Shown here piece by piece: positions 62,933-64,000 of a DNA stretch of 64,000 nt. Where the stretch lies: assembly GCA_016789145.1 (NCBI GenBank), contig JAEUQI010000001.1, positions 1 through 64,000 on the forward strand, read 5' to 3'. Every line of letters starts with the position of its first letter. The first letter of the stretch is position 1. A program made the position numbers and the translations under genes. This DNA comes from Blastocatellia bacterium (GTDB lineage Bacteria; Acidobacteriota; Blastocatellia; Pyrinomonadales; Pyrinomonadaceae). The notes under the pieces were generated by a model that saw only the letters and a list, made by a program, of their open reading frames with translations, was not told the DNA's origin and ran no database searches.

Positions 62933-63367
62933 ATGAAGATATTGATCGCGACAGACGGTTCGAGTTACAGCAACGAGGCGATAGATGAAAGCTGTCGAAT
63001 GTTCGGACATGAGAACAACGAGTTTCTGGTCGTTTCCGCGTTCGAGGGCGATGTGCCGGTGATGGCAGAACCATTTGCCATCTCTGCCGAATACTATCAG
63101 CGGCTCGAGGATACGCTCGAGGAACAGTGCAACACCATCGTGGGTGATGCGAAAAAGCGTATCGAGGAAAAGGCACCGGTCAGCGTCTCGACGGCGGTGC
63201 TTCGCGGATTCGCCGATAAGATGATCGTCGAAAAGGCTGCCGAGTGGGGAGCTGACCTGATCGTCGTCGGTTCGCACGGACGCGGATTTTGGGGTAGGCT
63301 GCTCGGCAGCGTTTCGGACGGCGTCGTTCATCACGCGAGTTGCAATGTGATGGTCGTCAGAAAATGA
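62933..63367 (+). CDS. Universal stress protein, UspA family
   Basis: 144 aa from the ATG at 62933 (GGGAGGTATGAA before it). MKILIATDGSSYSNEA opens the Usp fold and VVGSHGRGFWGRLLGSVSDG, then VVHHASCNVMVVRK holds the ATP-binding G-2x-G-9x-G-S/T motif. The next gene starts inside its stop (ATGA). Confidence 0.92.
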   Translation: MKILIATDGSSYSNEAIDESCRMFGHENNEFLVVSAFEGDVPVMAEPFAISAEYYQRLEDTLEEQCNTIVGDAKKRIEEKAPVSVSTAVLRGFADKMIVEKAAEWGADLIVVGSHGRGFWGRLLGSVSDGVVHHASCNVMVVRK

Positions 63368-63780
63368 ATCGCATCGTCGTGCGAACGGTTTTCGTCTGGC
63401 TCGTCATCATCTTGGCTGAAACGTTGAACGGCATTGCACGCGAAGTTTTCATAACGCCGCGGCTCGGCGATGTTTCGGCCCGACGGATCTCGTTTTGCAT
63501 TGCCTTGGTACTGATACTCGCGATCGCGTATTTGTCGGCACCGATGTTCTCGGCGTTGACGCACGTGGGGCGAATTCTGGTCGGTGTTGCTTGGGCTGTG
63601 CTGACGTTTTGTTTTGAGGTGTTCCTGATCGCATCGCTCGCGGGCATTACGACCGAACGCATCATTGCCGACTATGATCCGCGACAGGGCGGACTGATGG
63701 CGTTTGGGATGTCGTACTTGATCGCGGCGCCGACGCTCGGCTATCTACTGAGGCGTCAGAAGGCCGTGGATCAGATTTAG
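63364..63780 (+). CDS. Membrane protein of unknown function
   Basis: 138 aa, four hydrophobic helices (VFVWLVIILAETLNGIA, ISFCIALVLILAIAYLSA, ILVGVAWAVLTFCFEVFLIA, GMSYLIAAPTLGYLL). Translationally coupled to the UspA gene (4-bp overlap). Its last 36 bp overlap the end of the response-regulator gene on the other strand. Confidence 0.7.
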   Translation: MNRIVVRTVFVWLVIILAETLNGIAREVFITPRLGDVSARRISFCIALVLILAIAYLSAPMFSALTHVGRILVGVAWAVLTFCFEVFLIASLAGITTERIIADYDPRQGGLMAFGMSYLIAAPTLGYLLRRQKAVDQI

Positions 63781-64000
63781 CAAACTCTTTGCCGTGTATG
63801 GTTTCGAGAGAAACGCCTCGACGCCAAGTTCTTTCAGCTCAACGGTTTGGCCTTCGCTTAATAGACCGCTCATAGCCGCGATCTTGATATTCGGGTCTAT
63901 CTTTTTCAATGCCCTGATCAACGAAGTTCCGTCCATGTAGGGCATCGCGAGGTCGGTCATCACGAGGTCAATGCGAGCGTCGCTTTGTGTATAGACCGCC
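63745..64000 (-). CDS. Response-regulator receiver domain (5' part outside window)
   Basis: Open from the window edge; reads AVYTQSDARIDLVMTDLAMP, then YMDGTSLIRALKKIDPNIKI, AAMSGLLSEG and FLSKPYTAKSLLNLI. MTDLAMP contains the phospho-acceptor Asp and LSKPY the conserved Lys. The protein ends at the receiver domain, so it is either CheY-like or the tail of a hybrid kinase. Confidence 0.85.
   Translation of the reverse strand, partial: AVYTQSDARIDLVMTDLAMPYMDGTSLIRALKKIDPNIKIAAMSGLLSEGQTVELKELGVEAFLSKPYTAKSLLNLIHGLLTPQ

Noticed and set aside
62792-63334. Minus-strand frame of 180 aa
   Set aside because: Antisense to the clearly recognisable UspA gene.

Overview
The window looks like a chromosome segment of an Acidobacteriota-type bacterium, probably Blastocatellia or a relative. 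The clues are FG-GAP/VCBS-type repeats in front of a giant RHS protein, secreted proteins without close model relatives, an MreB gene and roughly 50% GC. This placement is inference from gene style, not from a marker gene.

Layout. Positions 1-2508 are ordinary chromosome: the 5' part of mreB, an ImmA/IrrE-type peptidase and a phage-type repressor. A tRNA-Thr(CGT) gene lies at 2509-2584. Its 3' part is repeated at 53644-53708, next to a tyrosine integrase at 52269-53492. Positions 2585-53643 are therefore read as one integrated element of about 51 kb. A third, full-length but mutated tRNA-Thr copy lies at 54839-54914, with a small toxin-antitoxin-like pair between it and the element. Right of that is a three-gene restriction-like operon (55071-59852), a 21-bp repeat array, and then housekeeping genes (S66 carboxypeptidase, UspA, membrane proteins, the end of a response regulator).

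Inside the element, from left to right: (1) an excisionase/replication/small-terminase-like module (2925-6008); (2) an eight-gene minus-strand type I restriction-modification locus (7563-18395) that also carries a membrane-anchored dCTP deaminase, an SF1 helicase, a phospholipase-D-like protein and a 31-codon copy of the start of hsdR; (3) two convergent giant RHS genes (18726-24779 and 28633-34602) whose C-termini look like a zinc metallopeptidase and a phospholipase A2. Each is followed immediately by a candidate immunity gene, and RHS relics and a serine recombinase lie between them; (4) a compact cluster of an XRE regulator, an ImmA/IrrE protease, a helical protein, two divergent paralogues of an unknown family and a BpsA-like enzyme (36417-40462); (5) a putative sigma-54-controlled system (41155-51947).

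The sigma-54 system is the most interesting part. A radical-SAM enzyme, a TrpXYZ-type ABC importer, a degenerate histidine kinase and a sigma-54 activator form one plus-strand operon. A membrane/von Willebrand-A-like protein is encoded on the opposite strand facing it. Both transcription units have a near-perfect -24/-12 promoter, and each has the same 12-bp motif, embedded in a dyad, about 100-115 bp upstream of the predicted transcription start. The sequence therefore suggests a self-contained regulon in which the encoded kinase/activator pair switches on its own importer/enzyme operon and the facing membrane protein. Its biological purpose is not known to me.
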